Shown here: piece by piece, positions 11,165-19,201 of the stretch
Layout: every line of letters starts with the position of its first letter
How positions within the stretch are numbered: position 1 is the first letter of the stretch
Source: a virus
Virus record (IMG/VR): IMGVR_UViG_3300027906_000182
Location: 1 to 21,123 of that record
Direction: 5' to 3' (one strand)
Length of the DNA stretch: 21,123 bases
Notes under the pieces: model-generated
The model's input: the letters and a program-made list of their open reading frames with translations, nothing else
Database searches by the model: none
Told to the model about the DNA's origin: nothing
Translations under genes and position numbers: made by a program

Positions 11165-12280
11165 ATGCAAATAAATAGTGGTGAAGACCTTATTACTGAT
11201 AATTTAGATAGTTATTTAAATAAAACACCTATCGATAACGACAAATATTATGGGGTAATGAATAAAGCATTTCCATATGATTATAACAAAAATTTAAATT
11301 ATGAAGATCCTATTCTTTCAAATGAAATATTTAAACAAATGAAAGAATTAAAAAAAAATTTAATAGATGAAGGAATTGCAGTTGCACATAGCTATTTTGA
11401 TTACTCACCAAATAAAAAATATTATTATCCTTTAGCTGAAGTCGGTTATCCTACTAGCGATGAAGGTAAAAATCCTGAAATGACTGGAAAATATTTTGCA
11501 GTTTCAAATCCTAAAGCTAAACAAAAATATGGTAATATTCAAGATCCTGATAAAAAAATATATGAATATTTTGAAGATTTTCCTGAAGGAATAGAAAATA
11601 TGCCAGGAATTAATGTTCCTATGACCCCTACTTTAGATAATTATTTTACAATGGCTGAAGAAGCAGCCCATGCTAGGCATATGGCAGATAAAAATGAAAC
11701 TGGTGAATATGATAAACGAGCAGGTAATGTAAAAGAAGTTGGTCCTCTTCAAGCTTTAACTGGGAGAACTGATGAAGAATTTATTGCTAAAGATATAGCT
11801 AAACAAACTATGGGAGGATATTTAACTCCTGATACGCAAGCATTAATGGATGCTACTAAACAAAGATATGTAAATAGATTAATGCAAAAAGTTTATGCTG
11901 ATCAATATGAATACGATAAAAGAAAAAATCCAGATACAGTTATATCTTATCTTAATTCGTTATTAGATGGTGGTGTAAGATATAATAGAATTGACGATGC
12001 TTATGATGCAGTAGGAATTACTCCAAAAGAATTTGCATTAAAAGAATTTGATAGATACTACCCATTTTTTAGTAATGATAAATTTTTAAATTTTAAACCA
12101 AAATTAGCAGAAAGAAATAAATTTATTAATTTTGTAGAAAATGATATGCTTAGATCAAATTATTATCCATATGAAGATCCTATTAATACATTTACAAATT
12201 TTGAATTAACAGATGAAGATATAGCAGGTTTTCAAACCTACGAAGATTTTAAAAAACAAAGGTCCAGGAGCGACAAATGA
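11165..12280 (+). CDS. Hypothetical protein, 371 aa
   Basis: I do not recognise this protein. It is tyrosine-, asparagine- and lysine-rich and largely soluble. One segment stands out: TMAEEAAHARHMADKN at roughly 163-178, with clustered Glu and His that could bind metal, but it lacks the standard HExxH order. The coding sequence is strikingly AT-rich, with frequent AAA, AAT and TTA codons, like 9327-10073 and unlike the flanking portal gene. AGGGGTGG precedes the ATG, and its stop overlaps the next ATG. A position between envelope and portal genes could fit an ejected internal protein or a lysis-related enzyme. Neither is demonstrated. Confidence 0.6.
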   Translation: MQINSGEDLITDNLDSYLNKTPIDNDKYYGVMNKAFPYDYNKNLNYEDPILSNEIFKQMKELKKNLIDEGIAVAHSYFDYSPNKKYYYPLAEVGYPTSDEGKNPEMTGKYFAVSNPKAKQKYGNIQDPDKKIYEYFEDFPEGIENMPGINVPMTPTLDNYFTMAEEAAHARHMADKNETGEYDKRAGNVKEVGPLQALTGRTDEEFIAKDIAKQTMGGYLTPDTQALMDATKQRYVNRLMQKVYADQYEYDKRKNPDTVISYLNSLLDGGVRYNRIDDAYDAVGITPKEFALKEFDRYYPFFSNDKFLNFKPKLAERNKFINFVENDMLRSNYYPYEDPINTFTNFELTDEDIAGFQTYEDFKKQRSRSDK

Positions 12281-12426
12281 GTAGATACAATGAACAAAAA
12301 ATTTTAGACGAAAGAAAAGCTAAGATAAAGAAAGTTAAAGAAAGGGTTATGACTGCCCCCACTAAGTACACTGTTAAAGACTTAGAGGAAGCTAAAACTA
12401 TTCTCACAGGCAGAGGTAAAGTATAA
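12277..12426 (+). CDS. Small basic protein before the portal, 49 aa
   Basis: The frame has CCAGGAG 6 bases before its ATG, which overlaps the previous stop, and ends with its TAA overlapping the portal ATG (TAATG). The peptide is helical and lysine/arginine-rich (DERKAKIKKVKERV), with a second short helix DLEEAKTIL. It is probably a real linker gene in a coupled translation chain. The function is unknown. Confidence 0.6.
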   Translation: MSRYNEQKILDERKAKIKKVKERVMTAPTKYTVKDLEEAKTILTGRGKV

Positions 12427-14579
12427 TGGCAGAAATGGGTTATAAAGAGAAGGTTAATGATGAACAGTTAATAAGCCTTATAAGTTCAGGAGTGCAAAGT
12501 GCAACTGGAGATTGGCTAAACAGTTCAGACCTCACTAGAGAAAGACTTAAGGCAACATACGAGTATGCAGGATTACCTGTTGCTCATCTGACTCCTCAAG
12601 GTGTAAGTACTATTGTTGATACAAGTACAACAGAAGTAGTTGAAGCTTATACTGCTGTGTTATCAGATTTATTTCTTAATAATCAAAAGATTGCTAGGTT
12701 TGTACCTTATGATGATACCCCTGGAGCTTTTAAAGCTGCTGCTGATGCCTCTAATTTAGTAAACTACTGCATATTTAAAAAGAATAAAGGTTGGGAAATA
12801 CTTCAGACTTGGATGAAAGCATCTTTACTTTGGAAAAATGCTGTCATAAGATGGGATTATATAGAAGATTACGATTATATAATAGAAGAATATGAAACAA
12901 TAGATCAACAAAGATTAGACGAAATACTTGCTGATGAAAGCTATGAAGTAATTGGTGACTTAAGTTTAGATGAACAATCAAATAATATAGCATACCTAGA
13001 TGTAAGACTTAGAAAGACTATTGATAAAAGTAGAATAAAGCTAGAAGTCATACCTCCAGAAAATTTTAGAATATCTAATGAGGCTAAAGAAATAGAAGAT
13101 GCTGTTTTTGTCGGTATACAAAATCAACTGACAAGATCTGAAATAAGAAAGTATTATCCTGAGTGGGCAGAAAATATTTCTGAAGATGAATGGGCAGAAT
13201 TAAATAATGGAGAAGATTGGCTTGGCTCTGGTAAATACAGTGAAGACGTAGCTGCAAGAAAAGATATAACTGGTCAAAGATATTGGTCACACAATGATGG
13301 AAAAGATGAATACCCAGTAGAAGCTAATAGAGAATTAACTTTGACAGAGTCATGGTTAAGGGTTGATAGGGATGGTGATGGAATTGCCGAGTTAAAACAT
13401 TTTATAACTGTAGGCAATCACATCTTATCAGAAGAAGATATTAAGACAATACCATTAGCCTCAATCGTACCTATAGATATCCCTCATGAATTCTATGGTT
13501 TATCTATGGCTGATTTTGCTAGGAGCTCTACTCTAGCTAGTACTGCTATCCTTAGAGGATTTGTAGAAAATACTTATCTTACTAACTACAGTCCTAAGCT
13601 AGCTGATCCTAATGTAGTAGACTTCAGTGCTCTACAAAATATGAAACCTAAACAAATCATTCCTACTAATGGTAATCCAGCAGCTGCAGTGGCTGCATTA
13701 GCTCCAGAAGCTATTTCAACTGGAACTGTACCATTATTAGAACATTTACAAATTATAAAAGAACAAGCAACAGGAATGTCTAAAGCTGCACAAGGCTTAA
13801 ATGACACACTGTATGTCTCAGGGAATTCTGAGCAAAAATTGTCAGCTGTACAATCAGCTGCTCAGAAGCGAATCCAGCATATCGCTCGTAGATTTGGGGA
13901 AACTGGATTCAAGCAACTTATAGAAGGTGTTTACCAAACAATGTATGATAATATGAAAGGTAAACAAACTTACAATATGGATGGTGTATATAAGACTATT
14001 AATATGAGTGAGCTTCCTTCTAAAATGGATGTTGAAATATTCTTAGATATAGGCGAAAATTCTAATATGAATAAAATAACTAAATTAGGAAGAATAGGTT
14101 CAGAAATACTTCCTGCATTAAATAATCAGGGTTCAGGGATGGTGATAAAGCCTGAAGCACCTGCAGTATTAGCAACTCAGTTAATTGAATCTATGAATTT
14201 AGATAGTAATGATTATCTCGAAGACTATACAACAAATGAATTTAAACAGAAAGCAGCTGAAGAAATACAAAAACAATCTCAAATGACTGAACAAGCTAAA
14301 CAATTAGAGCAAAGGAAAGCTCAAGCCGATGCTGCTCTACAAGAGTCTAATATACATTATACTAATGCACAGGCTAAAAATACATTTGATGATAACTCTA
14401 AACAGTTAGCAGTATCCATTGATAAACATTATCAAGAGTGGGCTGATCTTTCTATTAAAGCAGTTAAGGAAGGTGCTCAATTACCAGAGCATCCAAGTTA
14501 TGATCAAATACTAATGATGGCTAGGCAAATACTTATGCCACAACAAACACAACAACAACCAACTCAGGGAGAACAATAA
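12426..14579 (+). CDS. Portal (head-tail connector) protein
   Basis: This 717-aa protein forms the dodecameric ring through which DNA enters and leaves the capsid. Length, position between terminase and scaffold/capsid genes, and features are typical of podovirus-like portals. They include an acidic-rich wing region, the segment DRDGDGIAELKHFI at about residues 315-328, an IPHEFYGLSMADFARSS segment at about 355-371, and a long C-terminal glutamine-rich helical part from about 615 onward (KQSQMTEQAKQLEQRK) ending in QQQPTQGEQ. The DRDGDGIAEL motif is common in portals of phages using SU10-like capsids. No protease or other fusion is seen. Confidence 0.85.
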   Translation: MAEMGYKEKVNDEQLISLISSGVQSATGDWLNSSDLTRERLKATYEYAGLPVAHLTPQGVSTIVDTSTTEVVEAYTAVLSDLFLNNQKIARFVPYDDTPGAFKAAADASNLVNYCIFKKNKGWEILQTWMKASLLWKNAVIRWDYIEDYDYIIEEYETIDQQRLDEILADESYEVIGDLSLDEQSNNIAYLDVRLRKTIDKSRIKLEVIPPENFRISNEAKEIEDAVFVGIQNQLTRSEIRKYYPEWAENISEDEWAELNNGEDWLGSGKYSEDVAARKDITGQRYWSHNDGKDEYPVEANRELTLTESWLRVDRDGDGIAELKHFITVGNHILSEEDIKTIPLASIVPIDIPHEFYGLSMADFARSSTLASTAILRGFVENTYLTNYSPKLADPNVVDFSALQNMKPKQIIPTNGNPAAAVAALAPEAISTGTVPLLEHLQIIKEQATGMSKAAQGLNDTLYVSGNSEQKLSAVQSAAQKRIQHIARRFGETGFKQLIEGVYQTMYDNMKGKQTYNMDGVYKTINMSELPSKMDVEIFLDIGENSNMNKITKLGRIGSEILPALNNQGSGMVIKPEAPAVLATQLIESMNLDSNDYLEDYTTNEFKQKAAEEIQKQSQMTEQAKQLEQRKAQADAALQESNIHYTNAQAKNTFDDNSKQLAVSIDKHYQEWADLSIKAVKEGAQLPEHPSYDQILMMARQILMPQQTQQQPTQGEQ

Positions 14580-14580
14580 T

Positions 14581-14865
14581 ATGGCAACAGTAACTTTAAG
14601 CAGTGCTGGTGTAGGTGCTGCACAATCAGGATCAGCAGTATCAGGAACTGGTATAATAGTTATTAATGACAGCGATGCTGCAGTTACATTTGATGTAACA
14701 ACTGGAGGATCAACAGTAGAGCAATCAGATATAACTGTACAGAAAAAAGACTATACAATAATAACAGGACTTGCTAGTGCTGCTAAAACACTAACAAGTG
14801 TTAAAACTGCTCATGGAACAAGTGCACAAAGTGGTGAAAAATTATATATTCACTTAGCAGCTTAA
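14581..14865 (+). CDS. Small beta-rich Ala/Ser/Thr-rich protein, 94 aa
   Basis: The protein is rich in small residues with short alternating strands (TGIIVINDSDAAVTFDVTT, SDITVQKKDYTIITGL) and has no signal peptide. It starts one base after the portal stop, with GGGAG upstream. The composition fits a head-decoration or small structural protein with an immunoglobulin-like or beta-sandwich fold. That is inferred from composition and place in the head gene cluster. Confidence 0.6.
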   Translation: MATVTLSSAGVGAAQSGSAVSGTGIIVINDSDAAVTFDVTTGGSTVEQSDITVQKKDYTIITGLASAAKTLTSVKTAHGTSAQSGEKLYIHLAA

Positions 14866-14880
14866 ATAAATTAAACTAAA

Positions 14881-14901
14881 TGTAATGCCGAAAGGGTTAC
14901 A
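14881..14901 (+). other. Small hairpin upstream of Hsp20
   Basis: TGTAA and TTACA flank a GCC-GAAA-GG core with one mismatch or bulge, closed by a GNRA-type loop. No T-tract follows, so it is not a terminator. It lies 26 bases before the Hsp20 start and could be an mRNA stability or processing element. Confidence 0.35.
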
Positions 14902-14927
14902 CTAATCTTGCTTAAAAGGAGAATGAT

Positions 14928-15329
14928 ATGAATCAATTATTTGATATAACGAAATTTGCAATAGGGTTTGATGAGATGATGGATAGAGTCCATTATCAAC
15001 AGAATCAATCTACAACTTATCCACCTTACGATATAATAAAGGTAGATAATTTTAATTATAAAATAGAAATGGCTCTTGCTGGATTCAGTAAGAATGATAT
15101 TGAGGTTGAAGTAGCAGAAGGTATTATTACTATAAGCTCTAATAAAGAAAATGACCAAGATAAAAGTAAGCTATACAGAGGTATATCTTACAGAAAATTC
15201 ACTCGACAGTTTACAATAGCTGAAGATATTGAAGTACAAGATGCCAAACTAGAAAATGGTCTTCTCACTATTTCGTTAGAAAGAATTGTACCAGATGAGA
15301 AGAAACCGAGGATGATAAAGGTAAAATAA
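14928..15329 (+). CDS. Hsp20/alpha-crystallin small heat-shock protein
   Basis: This is a 133-aa small heat-shock protein of the IbpA class, an ATP-independent chaperone that keeps proteins from aggregating. The alpha-crystallin domain is clear: YDIIKVDNFNYKIEMALAGF, then NDIEVEVAEGIITI, FTRQFTIAEDIEVQDAKLENGLLTISLER, and a C-terminal PRMIKV segment. The LENGLLTISL strand and FTIAEDI loop are close to bacterial IbpA. AAGGAG precedes the ATG. Its place between portal and scaffold suggests a role in capsid protein folding or assembly, as proposed for Hsp20 genes of marine T4-like phages. It is co-transcribed with the head genes. Confidence 0.9.
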   Translation: MNQLFDITKFAIGFDEMMDRVHYQQNQSTTYPPYDIIKVDNFNYKIEMALAGFSKNDIEVEVAEGIITISSNKENDQDKSKLYRGISYRKFTRQFTIAEDIEVQDAKLENGLLTISLERIVPDEKKPRMIKVK

Positions 15330-15665
15330 ATGGATAAATATAGACAGACAGCTGAGAAGAAGCTGGGAAATAAAAAGTCTTATGGAAATCACAAAGTTCA
15401 CCCTGAAGAATTAGCCAGAGTAGCCCATGTCAAAGGACACTTTGCAGCTAAAGAAAGGGATGAATTCTTTGATGAAGTATACGGAGACGTATTAGTAGAC
15501 TATTTTATAGAGTGGCTAAAGACAGATCCACATGAAACAAAATCTCGAGAGTTCCTCTACTCTTCTGCTATGGCACTTGGAAGTGTCAAAGAGAAAATGA
15601 TAAACTTCGAGACATATGGTAAGAACATACCACACCTTAAGGAGGACAGTGATGAGGGAAATTAA
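15330..15665 (+). CDS. Hypothetical protein, 111 aa, head operon
   Basis: I do not recognise this protein. It is helical and charged, with a basic histidine-containing N-terminus (KLGNKKSYGNHKVHPEEL) and an acidic C-terminus. The centre has DVLVDYFIEWLKTDP. It starts directly after the Hsp20 stop, and its end overlaps the next gene. A conserved small gene in the head cluster may be an assembly accessory. No direct evidence. Confidence 0.6.
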   Translation: MDKYRQTAEKKLGNKKSYGNHKVHPEELARVAHVKGHFAAKERDEFFDEVYGDVLVDYFIEWLKTDPHETKSREFLYSSAMALGSVKEKMINFETYGKNIPHLKEDSDEGN

Positions 15666-15846
15666 TTATAAAGAAATAATCAATAATATAGATGAAATGA
15701 CTAATACTATGGAGTATGATGCAATGAGAAGTCCTGGAAAGATGAAGTTAAATGCAGATACTCTTTTAAATTTACATAAACTCAAATCTATATATGAAAC
15801 TAAATTACCAAAAACACCTAAGAAAAAGGAGGTGAACAATGGTTGA
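15652..15846 (+). CDS. Small hypothetical protein, 64 aa, head operon
   Basis: I do not recognise this protein. The start at 15652 has AAGGAGG 6 bases upstream, so the longer form from 15616 is rejected. The protein is helical with a lysine-rich end (KLPKTPKKKEVNNG) and overlaps both its neighbours. The last codons supply the AAGGAGG ribosome site of the scaffold-like gene, coupling the two. Confidence 0.6.
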   Translation: MREINYKEIINNIDEMTNTMEYDAMRSPGKMKLNADTLLNLHKLKSIYETKLPKTPKKKEVNNG

Positions 15847-16933
15847 TAAAAATACCGAAGCAACAACGGACTCTACCCTACCAAAGGATGACTCCATAGC
15901 AACGGAAAGTCGAACTGAAGAAGCTTTGCTGGCTGACATTGTACGAAACTCTGATTTTGTAGAATCTCTACCCAATGAGCAAGTTCCTGAAGTTGACACA
16001 GCTGAATCTGAAGAAGACCCAGAGTCAGAAGAAGCTGTTGAAACAGAAGAAGTTGAAGAAGAATCTGTACCAGAAGTAGAAAATGATGAAGATGAGGATG
16101 ATGAGTCTACCCAAGAATCTGAAGTTATTGCTGCTGATGATCTAGATTTAGATGCTAAAGTCTCTGTCAAAATTGATGGAAAGGACACTGAAGTATCTTT
16201 AGGGGAAATCGTTAAAGGTTACTCTACTGAACAATCTCTTTCAAATAAGGGTCGTGAACTTGGCACTGCGAGACAACAATTAGAAGAAGAATTTGGAAAA
16301 AGGTTTGAGGGGATACAAAACCTTACTAAAGCATCTGCTGCCTTGTTGTACAAAGACGAACAAACTCATGCTAAAGAATATCATAGTATCGAAAAACAAA
16401 TAGAACAAGCTAGAGATAGTGGAGATACATTTGAATTGGGTGAGTTAAAAGATAAACGAGAGCAAGCTCAAAAATTATATTGGGAAGCTAAAAAAGGTCG
16501 TGAATCTTTATTACAAAATGTACAAAAACAAAATGAACAAATAATGGATAAACAATGGCAGGATGGTCTTAAGAAATACAATGATACGATATCTAATTTA
16601 ATTCCTGATTATAATGAAACCTTAGTTAAAGACATTCGAAAGTTTGCCTTAGACGAAGGTCTACCAGAGAATATGATAAATACTATTATTGATCCTAATA
16701 TTGTTAAATTTGTTGATGATTATAGAAGGCTAAAACAAGGTATAACTAAGGGTACTGCTAAACGAAAAACTAAAGTAGTTAAAAAAGTACCTGTTAAAAA
16801 GAATAAAACAATAGCACAGAAAAACCTAAATAAAGCAGAAATAATAAGGCAGAAAGGCTTACAAGAAAATGCATCAGAAGCTGATCAAATGAATTTTCTA
16901 AGACAACACGCAGAGCAATCATTAAGTAGTTAA
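15839..16933 (+). CDS. Scaffold-like protein, 364 aa
   Basis: This protein probably directs capsid shell assembly and is then removed. It has a long very acidic, low-complexity N-terminal part (about residues 50-95, nearly all Glu/Asp/Val/Ser), a short folded motif KVSVKIDGKDTEVSLGEIV with KGYSTEQSLSNKG at about 108-138, long helical coiled-coil stretches rich in Gln/Glu/Lys, and a basic tail with repeated lysines. Acid N-terminus, coiled coil and position directly before the capsid gene are the usual scaffold pattern, and the IDGK-(T/E)VSL-GY element occurs in scaffolds of SU10-capsid phages. AAGGAGGTG gives a strong ribosome site. It could also have protease partners elsewhere; none is seen here. 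Confidence 0.75.
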   Translation: MVDKNTEATTDSTLPKDDSIATESRTEEALLADIVRNSDFVESLPNEQVPEVDTAESEEDPESEEAVETEEVEEESVPEVENDEDEDDESTQESEVIAADDLDLDAKVSVKIDGKDTEVSLGEIVKGYSTEQSLSNKGRELGTARQQLEEEFGKRFEGIQNLTKASAALLYKDEQTHAKEYHSIEKQIEQARDSGDTFELGELKDKREQAQKLYWEAKKGRESLLQNVQKQNEQIMDKQWQDGLKKYNDTISNLIPDYNETLVKDIRKFALDEGLPENMINTIIDPNIVKFVDDYRRLKQGITKGTAKRKTKVVKKVPVKKNKTIAQKNLNKAEIIRQKGLQENASEADQMNFLRQHAEQSLSS

Positions 16934-16955
16934 CAAATTTACGGAGGTAAAGTAA

Positions 16956-18107
16956 ATGACAAATATACTAGCAAGCCGTGGCACTAGTGGACCAGGAGGT
17001 CCATCCAGAACTACGACTGCTAACGTCTCTCAAAGAGAAGACTTAGCAAATTTTATTTCAATGATTACTCGAGATGAGACTCCTTTTATGGGCTCAATCG
17101 GTAAAACTAAAGCAACTGCTATTTATCATGAATGGCAAACTGACACACTAGAAGCTCCTGGGGATTCAAGAATTCCTGAAGGTCAAGACTACCTAGAGCC
17201 TGGATCTAGTACTCCTACTCCTTCAGCTGGAGCTAAATTCCAATCTGTTGGTCCTCACAGAACTCGACTAGGTAACTATACACAGATCAATGGTAAAACT
17301 ATTGCTGTGTCTGGAACAAGACGAGCTGTAGACCAAGCTGGTGTGGCAGACGAATACGCTTACCAACTTAAGAAGCGTGGTACTGAATTACGTAGAGACG
17401 TTGAGAGAGATATGATTCACTCAATGAACGTATCTGCTGCTATTGGTGCTAAAAATGGTGATGCAAGATCTGCAGGTTGTGTGTATTCATTTATCAATGA
17501 TACAGCTACAACTGCTTATGTTGGTCAATTTGAATCACCAGGATCTGCAGCTACTCCAGTAGCTATGGGTGATGGTACTCAAGTTGTTCACTCAACTATT
17601 TCTGGTGCTGGTACTGCTCCAACTAAAGGTAGTCTTGCATTGACAGATGTCGATTCTGTTATGCAAAAGATTTACCAAGAGGGTGGTAAGGCTACAAGAA
17701 TAATGCTCTCACCAAAACTACGAAGAGACTTCTCTGATCTTATGGTCAGTGATACTGGTGTAGTTAGAAATATTGACGAAAAAGGAAAGCTGAGACAATC
17801 AGTTGACGTTTATATGTCAGATTTTGGTGATATTATGGTAGTTCCAAACTATATTATGGGTCTAGGGCATAACCTATACCTTAAAGGTCATAATGGTGTT
17901 ACCCATACTGGTTCAGGTACTACAAACCTAGCTGATTTCACTGCATTGATCTATGATCCAATGTGGTTTAATATTGCTACTTTAAGACCACTATCAGAAG
18001 TCGATGTAGGTCAAAAAGGTGACTCAACTGTCGGTATGATGGTTGAAGAATTCACTCTTGAGGTACGTAATCCAAAAGGGTGTGGTGCAATCTACGGATT
18101 GAGCTAA
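16956..18107 (+). CDS. Major capsid protein, SU10/DUF5309 family
   Basis: This 383-aa protein is the main shell subunit with the HK97 fold. Family features are an N-terminal QREDLANFISMITRDETPFMGSIG segment, then HEWQTDTLEAPGDSRIPEGQD, a basic helix region GTELRRDVERDMIHSMN, a glycine/serine/threonine-rich E-loop-like centre, and a C-terminal VVPNYIMGLGHNLYLKGHN, DPMWFNIATLRPL, EFTLEVRNPKGCGAIYGLS. This matches the SU10 major capsid family (DUF5309). GGAGG lies before the ATG. A strong terminator follows the stop, as expected for a highly expressed gene. Confidence 0.9.
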   Translation: MTNILASRGTSGPGGPSRTTTANVSQREDLANFISMITRDETPFMGSIGKTKATAIYHEWQTDTLEAPGDSRIPEGQDYLEPGSSTPTPSAGAKFQSVGPHRTRLGNYTQINGKTIAVSGTRRAVDQAGVADEYAYQLKKRGTELRRDVERDMIHSMNVSAAIGAKNGDARSAGCVYSFINDTATTAYVGQFESPGSAATPVAMGDGTQVVHSTISGAGTAPTKGSLALTDVDSVMQKIYQEGGKATRIMLSPKLRRDFSDLMVSDTGVVRNIDEKGKLRQSVDVYMSDFGDIMVVPNYIMGLGHNLYLKGHNGVTHTGSGTTNLADFTALIYDPMWFNIATLRPLSEVDVGQKGDSTVGMMVEEFTLEVRNPKGCGAIYGLS

Positions 18108-18116
18108 ATCTAAACA

Positions 18117-18151
18117 AGGGGTAGTCCTAATAGGGCTGCCCCTATTTTTTT
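18117..18151 (+). terminator. Rho-independent terminator after the major capsid gene
   Basis: An 11-bp stem (AGGGGTAGTCC at 18117-18127 with the arm 18133-18143, two G-U pairs) is followed by A and seven T. It separates the capsid gene from the BMP pair; the next ATG is 14 bases after it. The loop region contains CCTAATAGG, which weakly resembles the candidate promoter motif. Confidence 0.9.
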
Positions 18152-18164
18152 ATGAGGAGATAAA

Positions 18165-19193
18165 ATGAAAAAATTTATATCAATATTATTAACTGTACTA
18201 TTAATACCAACAATGTTATTCGCCAGTAGTGGTGAGTTTAAAAATCATGTCAAAGTAGGCTTTGTTTATGTTGGTCCAGTTGGAGATCATGGTTGGACTT
18301 ATATGCACGACCAAGGTAGACTGATGTTAGAGGAAGAATTAGGAGATAAAGTAACTACAGTATATGTAGAGAGTGTTCCTGAAGGTCCAGATGCTGCAAG
18401 AGTTATGAGGGATATGGCACAAAGTGGTGTCGATATAATCTTCACAACTTCATTCGGATATATGGATCAAACACTAAAGGTAGCAAAAGAATTTCCAGAT
18501 GTAAAGTTTGAACATGCCACTGGATATAAGAGAGCTGAGAATGTTAGTGTTTACAGTAGTAGATTTTATCAAGGTAGATATATACAAGGTGTAATTGCAG
18601 GGCATATGAGTAAAGAAGGAAAGGCAGGTTATATTGCCAGTTTCCCTATTCCAGAAGTTATAAGGGGAATAAATAGTTTTTACTTAGGTGCTAAGTCAGT
18701 TAACCCTGAGTTTGATGTGGATATTATTTGGGTTAATACTTGGTATGACCCAGCTAAAGAATCTCAAGCTGCAGAAGTATTGATTAGTAATGGTGCTGAT
18801 ATAATTACACAGCATACAGATAGTCCTGCTCCACTACAAACAGCAGGAATTAAAGGTATAATGGCATTTGGTCAAGCTTCAGATATGATAGCATTTGCAC
18901 CAGATACTCAGTTAACTTCTATATTAGATAACTGGGGACCATATTACGTTTCTAGAGTGAAAGCTCTTATGAATGGTATGTGGGAAAGCGAAGATACTTG
19001 GGGAGGAATGAATACTGGAATGGTAGGAATGGCTCCTTATACTAATATGCCTGATGATATTAAGGCTATTGCTATGAAATTAGAACAAGATATTTTAGAT
19101 GGAACGTTTAATCCATTTGATGGGATAGCTAGTGATGGTGATTTACTAGGAATGATGAATTATGTAGAAGGTATTGATTCGACAATACCATAG
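18165..19193 (+). CDS. BMP-family periplasmic substrate-binding protein (Sec signal)
   Basis: This 342-aa protein belongs to the basic membrane protein (BMP/PnrA/Med) family of ABC-transporter substrate-binding proteins, whose characterised members bind purine nucleosides. Visible features are a Sec signal (MKKFISILLTVLLIPTMLFA, cleavage after A20, no lipobox cysteine), VGFVYVGPVGDHGWTYMHDQGR, DAARVMRDMAQSGVDIIFTTSF, the hinge-like SFPIPEVIRGINSFYLGAKSVNP, NTWYDPAKESQAAEVLISNGADII and AFGQASDM. These are complete for the family, with no truncation or frameshift. GAGGAG precedes the ATG, directly after the capsid terminator. A second BMP gene follows after 8 bases. It should be soluble in the periplasm of a Gram-negative host. 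No permease or ATPase genes are present. The ligand is unproven. Confidence 0.92.
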   Translation: MKKFISILLTVLLIPTMLFASSGEFKNHVKVGFVYVGPVGDHGWTYMHDQGRLMLEEELGDKVTTVYVESVPEGPDAARVMRDMAQSGVDIIFTTSFGYMDQTLKVAKEFPDVKFEHATGYKRAENVSVYSSRFYQGRYIQGVIAGHMSKEGKAGYIASFPIPEVIRGINSFYLGAKSVNPEFDVDIIWVNTWYDPAKESQAAEVLISNGADIITQHTDSPAPLQTAGIKGIMAFGQASDMIAFAPDTQLTSILDNWGPYYVSRVKALMNGMWESEDTWGGMNTGMVGMAPYTNMPDDIKAIAMKLEQDILDGTFNPFDGIASDGDLLGMMNYVEGIDSTIP

Positions 19194-19201
19194 GAGGACA
19201 G

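Noticed and set aside
14881-14901. Hairpin before Hsp20 as a terminator
   Set aside because: The stem is imperfect and no T-tract follows, so it is listed only as a possible RNA element.
15805-16188. 127-aa serine-rich open frame on the minus strand
   Set aside because: It lies opposite the acidic low-complexity part of the scaffold gene; the serine runs are the reverse reading of Glu/Asp codons, and the frame lacks a ribosome site.
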